A stretch of 64,000 bases of DNA from VKMB-3413 sp041027365 (GTDB taxonomy: Bacteria; Pseudomonadota; Alphaproteobacteria; Rhizobiales; Rhizobiaceae), in NCBI RefSeq assembly GCF_041027365.1, contig NZ_JBFTEH010000012.1, forward strand, positions 1 to 64,000. The letters are read 5' to 3'. Shown in pieces: positions 51,303-60,029 of the stretch. Below the pieces are notes generated by a model. That model did not search any database. It was given only the letters and a program-made list of their open reading frames with translations, and was not told the origin of the DNA. Position 1 is the first letter of the stretch. Every line of letters begins with the position of its first letter. The position numbers were made by a program, and so were the translations under genes.

Positions 51303-52593
51303 ACGGCTCCGGCGCGCTCCGCGTCCTGGCGCGCGACCAGTCGAGCGCGGCATAGGTCGATGCCGCCGAGACGATCCACAGCGTCAGGAACAGGCCGTTG
51401 AGGCCGAGGATCCAGTTGGTGCCGCCGGGGATCGCCCGGAACAGGACGACCATCAGCCCCGCCTTGATCAGCCCGACGATCGCCAGGATCAGCGCCCGGA
51501 GCGTCGTCTTGCCGCGCGCATAGAGGAGTTCGCTCTCGTATTCGACGAGATTGCGGAAGGCCGGCACGAGCAGCGGCACCAGCACCAGCGGCGCGGCATC
51601 CGCCACGTTGTTGCCGAGCGCGCGCGGGAAGACGTGCAGGACGCCGCCGAGGAAGGCGAGCCCGGCGGTCGAAACGAGCGCGACGCCCAGCTCGAAGCCC
51701 CAGCGCATGCGCCAGGTGGCCAGCCACTGCGGCGCCCTCATCAGCTTCTGGACGATCATGGTGTTGAAGGACCGGATCGGCAGCGCCGTCAGGTCGATCA
51801 GCCGCATCAGGATGGCGTAGATGCCGGCCGTCTGGGGACCGCCGAGCGACAGGACCAGCAGCTTGTCGAGCTCGGACTGAAGATAGAAAATGATCTCGGC
51901 CCCGGCCACCGAGGCGCTGTCGCGCCAGCGTGCGGCGTAAAGATGCGGCGTGAAGCGCAGCCGCTGGCGCGGATAGTAGACGAGAATCGCGGCCAGCGCC
52001 GCGACCGCGTTGGCAACGAGATAGGCGAAGGCCCAGAGGGTCAGCGTGTCGTTGCCGAAGAAGGCGAAGGAGATCGCCGCGCAGGCGCGGAAGGCCGAGC
52101 CGGCGATGACGATGATCGCGCCCTGCAGGAAGCGGCCGAGGCCGTTGTTGACGATGACGACGACCTCGAGCGTGCGCCAGCACAGGACCTCGGCTGCGAC
52201 GATCATGACATAGGCCGGCACCGGCATGTCGGACGCGAAGAAGGCGTAGTAGAAGCCGGCGGCCGCGATCGCGACGACCGGCAGCGATGCCGCGAGCGCG
52301 AGGAGGAACCCGGTCGTGTAGGCGCCAACCAGGCGGCGGCGGGCGGTGGCGATGCGATACAGCGGCGAGACGAAGCCGAAGCCGGCGATGCGCGACAGGA
52401 CGACGCCGGTCGCCGAGGCGGTGGCGAACAGGCCGAAATCGCCGACCGACAGGCTGTTGGCGACGCAGACGAAATAGGCGAGCGAGAGGACCAGCCGGCC
52501 GGCCGAGCCGCCGAGCAGCGATGCGTAATCGCGGATCACGCTTAGGTTGCCCTTAAGCCTTTCGATCCAGAATGCGGTCTGCGGCATGGCCAT
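51274..52593 (-). CDS. Wzx-like flippase / polysaccharide biosynthesis membrane protein
   Basis: The 439-aa protein has 12 or so hydrophobic helices and the layout of the MOP/Wzx family (Polysacc_synt): RDYASLLGGSAGRLVLSLAY at the start and SELDKLLVLSLGGPQTAGIY in the middle. It would flip lipid-linked repeat units across the inner membrane for Wzy. The start ATG at 52593 gives the family N-terminus; a GTG/ATG frame to 52683 and an ATG at 52587 are alternatives. No good Shine-Dalgarno is visible. Confidence 0.85.
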   Translation of the reverse strand: MAMPQTAFWIERLKGNLSVIRDYASLLGGSAGRLVLSLAYFVCVANSLSVGDFGLFATASATGVVLSRIAGFGFVSPLYRIATARRRLVGAYTTGFLLALAASLPVVAIAAAGFYYAFFASDMPVPAYVMIVAAEVLCWRTLEVVVIVNNGLGRFLQGAIIVIAGSAFRACAAISFAFFGNDTLTLWAFAYLVANAVAALAAILVYYPRQRLRFTPHLYAARWRDSASVAGAEIIFYLQSELDKLLVLSLGGPQTAGIYAILMRLIDLTALPIRSFNTMIVQKLMRAPQWLATWRMRWGFELGVALVSTAGLAFLGGVLHVFPRALGNNVADAAPLVLVPLLVPAFRNLVEYESELLYARGKTTLRALILAIVGLIKAGLMVVLFRAIPGGTNWILGLNGLFLTLWIVSAASTYAALDWSRARTRSAPEPFSPVPQPGE

Positions 52594-52615
52594 GATCCCG
52601 AGGAGAAGGCGGCTG

Positions 52616-53785
52616 ATGACGACCGAATACGGTAATCGTCCCACCCTGTTTCCGCCGGCCCGTCCGGACCGCCTCGCCGGCACGTCCGGGCGTCACGTGA
52701 ACCCATCAGATAGCGCGAGAACCTTAACGCGTCGTTCGTTCCTCGCTGCAGGGGCCGGCCTCGCCCTTTCTCCCCGGGCGGCCGGCGCCGCGACCGGTGC
52801 CCGCGCCAGGCACGCTGTGCCCTTCGGCGGCGCGATCCAGGCCGAGTATATCGACAAGGACCCCGCCTACCGGCAGGCCTTCCTGACCTATTGCGACCTG
52901 ATCATGCCGATGAACGAGCTGAAGTTCGGGCAGATCCAGCCGCAGCGGGGCGAATGGAACTTCGAGCCGGCCGACAAGCTCGTCGACTTCGCCAGGAGCC
53001 ACGGCCGGCTGAGCCGCGGCACCTGCCATGTCTGGTGGAACTCGACGCCGGACTGGGTGGCGGCACTCGAAACGCCGGCCGAGGCCGAGGCGGCGCTCGT
53101 CCAGCACATCGAGACGGTGACCGACCGCTACAAGGGCCGCCTGCGCAGCTGGGACGTCGTCAACGAGGTCGCCGCCAACGACCCGATCTACGACGGGCGT
53201 TCTCTGCGCGACACCGTCTGGATGCAGAAGCTCGGGCCGCGCCACATCCCGATCGCCTTCAAGGCGACCGCCAATGCCGATCCTTCCGCGCGGCTGGTGA
53301 TCAACGACTACGACCTCGAATATGCCGGCCCGGAATTCGATGCCAAGCGCGCCGTCATTCTCTCCATCGTCCGGCAATTGCAGGACCACAACGTCAGGGT
53401 CGATGCCGTCGGCATGCAGGGGCATCTTTATACCGACGATCACCGGATCGACGGCGATGCGATCCTCGCCTTCCACCGCGAGCTCGACAAGCTCGGCCTC
53501 GGCATCCTCGTGACGGAACTCGACGTCATCGACCGGAACGGATCGCCGGCGGCAGCCGCGCAGGACAAGCGGGCCGAAAAGGTGGTCTCCGAACTGCTCG
53601 ACGCGGTCTTCGCCTGGAAGCCGCCGGAGGCGGTGATCGCCTGGGGCATCACCGACCGCTACAGCTGGATCCCCGATTCGATGCCGCGCCCGGACGGCGC
53701 GCCGCAACGGCCGCTGCCGCTCGGCCGCGACATGCACGAGAAGAGCTGGATGAAGCTTCTGCAGAAGCGCCTGGGCAGCGTCTGA
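52616..53785 (+). CDS. Exported glycoside hydrolase family 10 (endo-1,4-beta-xylanase-like)
   Basis: The 389-aa protein has a Tat signal peptide with the twin arginine in TRRSFLAAGAG (38-48) and a GH10 domain. The acid/base Glu184 lies in WDVVNEVAAN, and the nucleophile Glu301 in ILVTELDV. GH10 normally cleaves xylans, but homologues such as Rhizobium PssW lie in exopolysaccharide loci and may trim the polymer. ATG at 52616 has AGGAGAAGG upstream; a GTG at 52697 would give a shorter Tat leader. The gene overlaps nothing but is divergent from the flippase gene. Confidence 0.88.
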   Translation: MTTEYGNRPTLFPPARPDRLAGTSGRHVNPSDSARTLTRRSFLAAGAGLALSPRAAGAATGARARHAVPFGGAIQAEYIDKDPAYRQAFLTYCDLIMPMNELKFGQIQPQRGEWNFEPADKLVDFARSHGRLSRGTCHVWWNSTPDWVAALETPAEAEAALVQHIETVTDRYKGRLRSWDVVNEVAANDPIYDGRSLRDTVWMQKLGPRHIPIAFKATANADPSARLVINDYDLEYAGPEFDAKRAVILSIVRQLQDHNVRVDAVGMQGHLYTDDHRIDGDAILAFHRELDKLGLGILVTELDVIDRNGSPAAAAQDKRAEKVVSELLDAVFAWKPPEAVIAWGITDRYSWIPDSMPRPDGAPQRPLPLGRDMHEKSWMKLLQKRLGSV

Positions 53786-53810
53786 TCCGGCAGCGCTGTC
53801 GGATCAGACG
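53779..53810 (+). terminator. Palindromic hairpin overlapping the GH10 stop codon
   Basis: Arms CGTCTGATCCG (53779-53789) and 53800-53810 pair over 11 bp, and the intervening GCAGCGCTGT also pairs internally, making a nearly perfect 32-nt palindrome. It spans the stop codon at 53783-53785. No T-run follows; a weak terminator or stabiliser. Confidence 0.5.
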
Positions 53811-53872
53811 GCCCGGCTCTACGTGTCGGTCTGGCGGGAATTCGCCCCCGGCGCCAGCCAGCGGCGACCCGA

Positions 53873-54799
53873 TCAGGCGGCGAAGCGGCCGGCGTCGGCG
53901 CCGTAATAGTCGATGTAACGGGTCTTGATGTTCACCCGCGGCAGCACGACGAGGACGTCCGTCGTGCCGAACTGATGGTCGACGACGGCCCCCTCGCCGA
54001 TATAGCCGCCGAGCCGCAGATATCCCTTGAGGAGCGGCGGCATGACGGCGAGCGCCCGGCGCGCATCGACGCTCTCGGCGGAGTCGGAGACGAAGGTGCC
54101 GCGATGGTCGTGCGCCCGCACCTGCCATTCCGCCGGAGCCGGCGCATTGGTCTTCAGGAAGGACAGCGGCACCGCGAGCGCCTCCGGATCCGTTCCCGCG
54201 AGCGAGGCGCAGCCGAACAGGACGTCGATGTCGTGCATCAGGACATAGGCCCAGATGCCCTGCCAGAGCAGCTCGACCGTGCGCTTGCCGCGATATTCCT
54301 TGAGGACGCAGGAGCGGCCGAGTTCCAGGAAGCGCTTGCCGCGGTGGCGGGCGAGCATCGGCGCGATGTCGAATTCCTGCTGGGTATAGAAGCCGCCGGC
54401 CAGCGCCGCCGCCTCCTGCCGCATCAGCCGGTAGGTGCCGACGATGCGCCGCGCGAGCGGCCCGCCGAGGCCGTGATCGATGACCAGCAGATGGTCGCAC
54501 CAGCGGTCGAAGCCGTCGCGGTCGCGCCGCGTCATCTTCTGCAGCTTGGAAGGCTGCGCGGCCATTTCCTGGTAGAAGACGCGGTAGCGCAGCTGCTGCG
54601 CGGCCTTCACCTCGGCGGCGTTGCGCGCGAGCCGCACCTCCATCTGGCCGAGCCGGCCCAGCGCGGGGAGCGTCGGATCGAAGCGGCGCGCCATGTGGCG
54701 CATCTTTGCCGGCACGAAACGCAGGACGACGCCGCCGAAGTCGCGCGTGACAGGCATCAAACGCGTCGGCTGCCCCTGCTCAACGCCTTGTGCACCCAT
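53873..54799 (-). CDS. olsB: OlsB-like ornithine-acyl-ACP N-acyltransferase (GNAT family)
   Basis: OlsB makes lyso-ornithine lipid from ornithine and 3-hydroxyacyl-ACP. The 308-aa protein has the OlsB/hemolysin-like GNAT features: QMEVRLARNAAEVKAAQQLR, YRVFYQEMAAQ, VIDHG...RIVGTYRLMRQEAA, FLELGRSCVLKEYRGKRTVE. ATG at 54799 is preceded by GGAGGG; an upstream ATG at 54817 lacks one. The ornithine lipid assignment is by family; other acyl transfers are possible. Confidence 0.75.
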   Translation of the reverse strand: MGAQGVEQGQPTRLMPVTRDFGGVVLRFVPAKMRHMARRFDPTLPALGRLGQMEVRLARNAAEVKAAQQLRYRVFYQEMAAQPSKLQKMTRRDRDGFDRWCDHLLVIDHGLGGPLARRIVGTYRLMRQEAAALAGGFYTQQEFDIAPMLARHRGKRFLELGRSCVLKEYRGKRTVELLWQGIWAYVLMHDIDVLFGCASLAGTDPEALAVPLSFLKTNAPAPAEWQVRAHDHRGTFVSDSAESVDARRALAVMPPLLKGYLRLGGYIGEGAVVDHQFGTTDVLVVLPRVNIKTRYIDYYGADAGRFAA

Positions 54800-54927
54800 T
54801 CTACCCTCCATCGCCACAATCTGTGGCCGGCCAAGAACTACGAATATTCGGCAACGGTTTCGTGACTGGACGGCCCCAGTATGCCCGCATTTGTGTCAAA
54901 TGGACAATGAGGCCGCCTCTCGATTGT

Positions 54928-55923
54928 TCACTGCATGTCCACCACCACCCGTCCGCGAATGCGGCCGTCGACGATGGCGCGCGCCGTGTCGATGATGGCG
55001 TCGAAGCCGATTCCGGAGGCGATGGCCGAGAGCGTTTCGTCGGGAAGATCCTCGGCGAGCCGCGCCCAGGCGTCGAGGCGCTGCGCCTTGGGCGCCATGA
55101 CCGAATCGATGCCGAGCAGCGACACCCCCCTGAGGATGAAGGGCGCGACCGTCGTCGGCAGGTCCATGCCCTGCGCCAGGCCGCAGGCCGCGACGGCGCC
55201 GTGGTACTGTGTCGAGGCGAGGACGTTGGCGAGCGTGTGGCTGCCCACCGCGTCGACGCCGGCGGCCCAGCGCTCCTTGCCGAGCGGCTTGCCCGGCTCG
55301 GCGAGTTCGGCGCGGTCGATGATCTCCGCCGCGCCGAGCGATTTCAGGTAGTCGGCTTCGCCAGCGCGGCCTGTCGAAGCGACGACATGCCAGCCGCGCC
55401 GCGCGAGCAGCGCGATGGCGAAGGAGCCGACGCCGCCCGCCGCGCCGGTGACCACCACAGGGCCGCGATCCGGCGTCAGACCGGCCCGTTCCAGCGCCAG
55501 CACCGACAGCATCGCCGTATAGCCGGCGGTACCGATGGCCATGGCATCTCTCGGGCTGAAACGCGGCGGCAGCGGCACCAGCCACTCGCCCTTCAGCCGC
55601 GCCAGACCGGCATAGGCGCCGTAATGCGTCTCGCCGACGCCCCAGCCGTTGAGCAGGACCCGGTCGCCCTCCTTCCAGTCGGCATGGGTCGAGCGCACAA
55701 CCGTCCCCGCGAGATCGACGCCGGGGATCATCGGCCAGCGCCGCACGACGGGCGCCTTGCCGGTGATCGCGAGGCCATCCTTGTAGTTGACGGTGGTCGC
55801 CTCGACCCGGACGTCGACATCGCCGTCCATCAGCTCGTCCGGCGTCATCTCGACGACGTCGACCGACTGCTTCCTCGACTCGTCCCGTGAAATCAGAATT
55901 GCCTTGAACGTCTCGCCCATCAC
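54928..55923 (-). CDS. acuI: MDR family oxidoreductase, acrylyl-CoA reductase AcuI/YhdH type
   Basis: The 331-aa zinc-independent medium-chain reductase shows NYKDGLAITGKAPVVRRWPM, PGVDLAGTVV, the NADPH motif VTGAAGGVGSFAIALLARRG and SVMAPKAQRLDAWARLA, all typical of YhdH/AcuI, which reduces acryloyl-CoA to propionyl-CoA. Two tandem ATGs (55921-55923 and 55918-55920) are possible starts. It is a single gene; the pathway cannot be confirmed from the neighbours. Confidence 0.87.
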   Translation of the reverse strand: MMGETFKAILISRDESRKQSVDVVEMTPDELMDGDVDVRVEATTVNYKDGLAITGKAPVVRRWPMIPGVDLAGTVVRSTHADWKEGDRVLLNGWGVGETHYGAYAGLARLKGEWLVPLPPRFSPRDAMAIGTAGYTAMLSVLALERAGLTPDRGPVVVTGAAGGVGSFAIALLARRGWHVVASTGRAGEADYLKSLGAAEIIDRAELAEPGKPLGKERWAAGVDAVGSHTLANVLASTQYHGAVAACGLAQGMDLPTTVAPFILRGVSLLGIDSVMAPKAQRLDAWARLAEDLPDETLSAIASGIGFDAIIDTARAIVDGRIRGRVVVDMQ

Positions 55924-56053
55924 CGGTCCTCCCGTTGCGACAACGCGTCTTCCCCGGTTGTCGCTCCCGTCGACAAGTTGCGTGGTGCCGCCCGCTCGTT
56001 CAAGGCCGCCGCCTCCGGTGCCGCGATCGCAGAGGGCCGGGCGCCGCCGCCCG

Positions 56054-56539
56054 TCAATGCGCGCGCGCCCGGCCGCGCGGCGCCAGGACGAACTCGTCGA
56101 GGAGGATCAGCACCGCGCCGACGGTGATGCAGGCATCGGCGAAGTTGAAGACGGCGAAATCCCAGACGGGGGTGTGGAAGTAGACATAGTCGACGACATA
56201 GCCGAGCCGGATGCGGTCAATCAGGTTGCCGATCGCACCGCCGACGATGATGGCGAGGCCGAAATGCGTCAGCCGCCGGCTGGCCGGCGTCTTGACCCAG
56301 AGATAGAGGACGACCGCCAGCACCAGGGCGGCCAGCAGCGACAGGCCGACATCACCGAGACCGGCGAACATCGAAAAGGCGATGCCGGTATTCTGCGCGT
56401 GGAAGAGCGCCAGGAAGGGCAGGATCGGGATCGCATCGCCGACGCCGAGCGTCGCGACGATCACCGCCTTGATGGCCTGATCGAGAATGACGGCGATGGC
56501 GACGGTGGCGAGATTGAACGCGATGAGGCCGCGACTCAT
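56054..56539 (-). CDS. lspA: Lipoprotein signal peptidase (signal peptidase II)
   Basis: LspA cleaves the signal peptides of prolipoproteins in the inner membrane. The 161-aa protein has four helices and the two catalytic Asp blocks, NLIDRIRLGYVVDYVYFH and FNFADACITVGAVLI, plus the GAIGN stretch. The start ATG at 56539 overlaps the upstream rRNA methyltransferase gene by 4 bp (ATGA). Confidence 0.95.
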   Translation of the reverse strand: MSRGLIAFNLATVAIAVILDQAIKAVIVATLGVGDAIPILPFLALFHAQNTGIAFSMFAGLGDVGLSLLAALVLAVVLYLWVKTPASRRLTHFGLAIIVGGAIGNLIDRIRLGYVVDYVYFHTPVWDFAVFNFADACITVGAVLILLDEFVLAPRGRARAH

Positions 56540-57387
56540 AGGGCAAGGACTCCACGGCGGGCTTCGAACAGCATGACGCCGGTCGCCACGGCCAGGTTGA
56601 GGCTGTCGGCGCGGCCGGCCTGCGGGATGCGCACCAGGACGTCGCACGTCTCGGCGAGCGCGTCGGAGAGGCCCGCCTGCTCGTTGCCCATCATCAGAAG
56701 CACCGGCTGGGCGCCATAGTCCGGAGCCCGGTAATCGGTCTCGCCGCGCATGTGGGTGCCGACGACCAGACCCTTGATGCGGCTGCGCCAGGTCAGAAAC
56801 TCGGCCTCCTTCGCGCGGGCGATCGGCACGGCGAAGATCGATCCCATGGTGGCGCGCACGGTTTCCAGCGAGAATGGGTCGACCGTGTCGCCGACGAGGA
56901 CGACGCCGCTCGCCCCCGCCGCATCCGCCGTGCGCAGGACGGTGCCGAGATTGCCCGGATCGCGCACGCGGTCCAGAACGACGGCGACGGCCTTGCCGGA
57001 GAGGTCGATCTCGCCGAGCGAGGCGAGGCGGCGACGGAAGACGCCGGCGGCGCTCTGGGGGTTGTCGCGCCGGGTGATCGCCTCCAGCACCTTGGCGCTC
57101 GCCTCGATCACGTCCGCACCGGATGCCACGGCGCGTGCGGCGGTCTTGGCGAGCAGCGGGTTGTCGGAGGCGGCCTTGGCGATGACCAGGGTCGACAGTT
57201 CCCACCCGGCGTCGAGCCCGTCGATGACGAGCTTCAGCCCCTCGACCAGGAACAGGCCCGTCTCCTCGCGGTGCTTCTTCTGGGCGAGCGCGCGGATGTC
57301 CTTGACCAGCGGGTTGGACGCGCTGGTGACTTCCTTGACGCGGCCGGGTGCACGGGTCGGGGGCTTCGGTGGCGGACGGTCAGGCAT
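56536..57387 (-). CDS. TrmH/SpoU family RNA 2'-O-methyltransferase
   Basis: The 283-aa protein has an N-terminal substrate-binding part (EVTSASNPLVKDIRALAQKK) and the SpoU domain with RDPGNLGTVLRTADAAG, LMMGNEQAGLSD and DSLNLAVATGVMLFE. It methylates a ribose in rRNA or tRNA; the site is unknown. It is coupled to lspA (ATGA) and its start lies 8 bp inside the upstream methyltransferase gene, so the three genes form one operon. Confidence 0.88.
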   Translation of the reverse strand: MPDRPPPKPPTRAPGRVKEVTSASNPLVKDIRALAQKKHREETGLFLVEGLKLVIDGLDAGWELSTLVIAKAASDNPLLAKTAARAVASGADVIEASAKVLEAITRRDNPQSAAGVFRRRLASLGEIDLSGKAVAVVLDRVRDPGNLGTVLRTADAAGASGVVLVGDTVDPFSLETVRATMGSIFAVPIARAKEAEFLTWRSRIKGLVVGTHMRGETDYRAPDYGAQPVLLMMGNEQAGLSDALAETCDVLVRIPQAGRADSLNLAVATGVMLFEARRGVLAL

Positions 57388-58468
57388 CGGCGATCCAGCG
57401 GCAGAACAGCGAGGTCGACAACAGGCGCGGCTCCTCGCCGGATTCCTCGATCAAGAGTTCGCCCGCCTCCAGCCGCCCGCCGAGGCCGCGGAAGCCCTCG
57501 CCCATCAGGGCGGAGAGCGCGTAGAAGGAGGCGCGGATCGAATAGGCGGTGAGGATCACGAAGAGCGGGCGGTCGGAGAGCAGTTCGCGGGTGAGGGCCA
57601 CAAGATAGGGCAGATCGTCGAACAACTGCCAGACCTCGCCCTTCGGGCCCCGGCCGAACTTCGGCGGATCGAGCAGGATCGCGTCGTAGCGGCTGCCGCG
57701 CTTCACCTCGCGCTCGGCATAGCGCACCGCATCCTCGCAGATCCAGCGCACCGGGCGCTCGGTGAGGCCCGCGACCTCCTGGTTCTCGCGCGCCCAGGCG
57801 ATCGCCTTCTTGGAGGCGTCGACATGCGTCACCTCCGCGCCCGCCCGCGCGGCGACCAGCGAGGCGAGGCCGGTATAGCCGAAGAGGTTGAGGAGCCGGA
57901 TCGGGCGCCCGGCGCCGCCGATCGCGTCGGCCGCGAAAGACCAGTGGGCGGCCTGCTCGGGGAACACGCCGACATGGCGGAAGGAGGTGAAGCGGCCGAG
58001 ATAGGAGAGGCCGTCGAAGGCGAGCGGCCAGGTCTCGCCGAGCGGTTCTCTGGGAAACCGCCAGCGGCCTGTGCCCTCCTCGTCGGTGTCGCCGGTGAAT
58101 TCCGCGTCGGACGCGGCCCACTCCGCCTCGGGCAGCCGGCGCGGCCAGATCGCCTGGTTCTCCGGCCGCCGCACCCGCAGGGGGCCGTAGCGCTCGAGCT
58201 TTTCGCCCGCACCGGAATCGAGGAGTTCGTAGTCGCCGGAGCCGCGCACCGCCAGGATCGACGGGCCCTGCAGGGCCGGCCGCGCGCCGGTATGACGCGG
58301 CAGATCCAGGCGCTGCGCCGGTGCAGTCGCGCTCGCCTGCCGGTCCGCAGGCCGCCTCGCCCCGCCGGCCGATGCCGCCGCGAGCCTCTCGCCGGACCGT
58401 GCCTCCCGCTCGGCCGGCCGCGGCGGCTTGTCGTGTCCCGTGCGTGTCGGCCGCCGGCTTCGCGCCAA
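57380..58468 (-). CDS. Class I SAM-dependent rRNA methyltransferase (RlmI/RlmK-like)
   Basis: The 362-aa protein has a positively charged, low-complexity N-terminal tail (about 1-66), then a methyltransferase domain with LLNLFGYTGLASLVAARAGA (motif I), VTHVDASKKAIAWARENQE, WICEDAVRYAE and LLDPPKFGRGPKGE (motif IV DPPKF). This matches the RlmI/RlmK m5C/m7G 23S rRNA family. It heads the operon with the TrmH-type gene and lspA. Confidence 0.87.
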   Translation of the reverse strand: MARSRRPTRTGHDKPPRPAEREARSGERLAAASAGGARRPADRQASATAPAQRLDLPRHTGARPALQGPSILAVRGSGDYELLDSGAGEKLERYGPLRVRRPENQAIWPRRLPEAEWAASDAEFTGDTDEEGTGRWRFPREPLGETWPLAFDGLSYLGRFTSFRHVGVFPEQAAHWSFAADAIGGAGRPIRLLNLFGYTGLASLVAARAGAEVTHVDASKKAIAWARENQEVAGLTERPVRWICEDAVRYAEREVKRGSRYDAILLDPPKFGRGPKGEVWQLFDDLPYLVALTRELLSDRPLFVILTAYSIRASFYALSALMGEGFRGLGGRLEAGELLIEESGEEPRLLSTSLFCRWIADA

Positions 58469-58609
58469 GGGATTCTCCTGTTCTTTCGTTGGAAGCGCTC
58501 CTTAACCGCTTGCTCACGCCTTGGCAAAAGGCACGAAAGCGTGAACTTTAGCCCGAACAGGATTCGAACGGGCCGCGGGCAGCGCTCCGGCGAAAAGGGA
58601 GGAACCATT

Positions 58610-59089
58610 ATGGATCTGAAAGGCGAATACCGGATTCCGGCGCCGCGGGACACCGTCTGGGCCGCGCTCAACGATCCCGACGTGCTCAGAAGCTGCATCC
58701 CGGGCTGCGAAAGCCTGGAAAAGACCGGCGACAACGAGATGAAGGCGACCGTGACGGCGAAGGTCGGGCCGGTGAAGGCGAAGTTCAACGGCGAGATCCG
58801 CCTGGAGAACGTCAACGCGCCCGAGAGCTACTCGATCGTCGGCGAGGGCAAGGGCGGCATCGCCGGCTTCGCCAAAGGGGGAGCGGACGTGCATCTGGCC
58901 GAGGACGGCGACGCGACGGTGCTCACCTACGAGGTCAATGCGCAGGTGGGCGGCAAGATCGCGCAGCTCGGCGGCCGGCTGATCGATTCCTCGGCAAAGA
59001 AGCTGGCCGGCCAGTTCTTCGACTGCTTCGCCAAGACCGTGTCGGGCGACGACGCCACCGCCGAGGGCGATACGACGACATCCGGCTGA
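58610..59089 (+). CDS. SRPBCC family protein, CoxG-like (carbon monoxide dehydrogenase subunit G)
   Basis: The 159-aa protein matches the CoxG/SRPBCC family, with YRIPAPRDTVWAALNDPDVL, RSCIPGCESLEK, AKVGPVKAKFNGEI and GKIAQLGGRLIDSSAKKLAG. Such proteins help mature or anchor molybdenum CO dehydrogenase but also occur alone, as here, with no cox genes nearby. AAAAGGGAGG gives a strong RBS before ATG 58610. A perfect terminator follows. Confidence 0.9.
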   Translation: MDLKGEYRIPAPRDTVWAALNDPDVLRSCIPGCESLEKTGDNEMKATVTAKVGPVKAKFNGEIRLENVNAPESYSIVGEGKGGIAGFAKGGADVHLAEDGDATVLTYEVNAQVGGKIAQLGGRLIDSSAKKLAGQFFDCFAKTVSGDDATAEGDTTTSG

Positions 59090-59116
59090 TCCGGGCCGAT
59101 ATCAGGACATGATGGG

Positions 59117-59149
59117 AAGCGGCGGTCGGAGCGATCGCCGCTTTTTCGA
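59117..59149 (+). terminator. Intrinsic terminator after the CoxG-like gene
   Basis: Arms 59117-59128 and 59132-59143 pair over 12 bp with one G-U wobble and a 3-nt loop GAG, followed by TTT at 59144-59146. It lies between convergent genes. Confidence 0.8.
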
Positions 59150-59152
59150 TTC

Positions 59153-59533
59153 CTACGCGGCCTTCGAGGTGACGAGGGCGGTGGAACCGGCCGGGGGCGC
59201 CAGAGCCGCACGCTCCCGCTCCTCCTGCATCTGGCGAAGCTTGGCCTTGGCCTCCTCGGCCTCGCGGCGCGTGCGCTCGAGCTCGTGCTTCCGCTTCCAG
59301 GACTTGCGGCGGTAATGCGCCTGGGTGAGCCAGGTGCCGAGGCCGCCGAGCACGACGCCGATGATCACCGACCCCATCAAAAGAATGAAGAGCGGCGCCT
59401 GGAAGGCGAATTGCGGCATGTTGCCGAGCGGATCGAGCGAGACCGGAACGCTCTCGCGGTTGGCGACGCAGAATATGACGAGGATGATCGCGAGCGGAAC
59501 GAGGATGATGAAGGAAAGGATCTTCGCGATCAT
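59153..59533 (-). CDS. LapA domain-containing small membrane protein
   Basis: The 126-aa protein has two hydrophobic helices, AKILSFIILVPLAIILVIFC (3-22) and a second near 43-65 (FAFQAPLFILLMGSVIIGVV), with the ANRESVPVSLDP segment typical of LapA/YciS, and a coiled-coil C-terminal tail rich in Glu/Arg. YciS-LapB proteins govern LPS synthesis in E. coli. It lies just downstream of ihfB, the conserved alphaproteobacterial order. ATG at 59533 was chosen because the preceding residues are low complexity. Confidence 0.87.
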   Translation of the reverse strand: MIAKILSFIILVPLAIILVIFCVANRESVPVSLDPLGNMPQFAFQAPLFILLMGSVIIGVVLGGLGTWLTQAHYRRKSWKRKHELERTRREAEEAKAKLRQMQEERERAALAPPAGSTALVTSKAA

Positions 59534-59645
59534 GAGCGTTTGCCTGTCAGCCTTGCCTGCGGCCGGCCGCCGCGGTGCGGGGGGCGGCTCGGGATGTTTG
59601 GAAGATGGAGGCGCGACGCGCCGGGTCAACGTGCCGACGGACCGA

Positions 59646-59927
59646 TCAGTCCCGGTTCAGCCGCTCGCGCAGTTCCTTGCCGGCCTTGAAGAACGGCACC
59701 CACTTCTCGTCGACTTCCACCGCCTCGCCGGTGCGCGGGTTGCGCCCCGAGCGCGGCGGCCGGTTCTTGACGGAAAATGCGCCGAAGCCGCGCAGTTCCA
59801 CGCGGTTCGATTCGCACAGCGCCTCGGTGATCTCGTCGAAGATCGCGTTGACGATGGTCTCGATGTCGCGCTGATAGAGATGCGGGTTGCGACTGGCGAT
59901 GGCCTGGACCAGTTCCGACTTGATCAT
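59646..59927 (-). CDS. ihfB: Integration host factor subunit beta
   Basis: The 93-aa DNA-bending protein has the HU/IHF fold: MIKSELVQAIASRNPHLYQR at the start, the beta-arm RPPRSGRNPRTGEAVEV with the conserved Pro at the tip, and WVPFFKAGKELRERLNRD at the end. The start is ATG 59927. It follows sppA on the same strand, the usual sppA-ihfB-LapA-domain order of Hyphomicrobiales. Confidence 0.96.
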   Translation of the reverse strand: MIKSELVQAIASRNPHLYQRDIETIVNAIFDEITEALCESNRVELRGFGAFSVKNRPPRSGRNPRTGEAVEVDEKWVPFFKAGKELRERLNRD

Positions 59928-60029
59928 GCGATGCACCCTCCGAGTGGCTGCGGACTTCAGCCTGTTGCCCTGCTCGCCCCCTGCCCCATGGTACGGCAGC
60001 AGTAGGAATCGGCAGACATTTCCGAGGCT

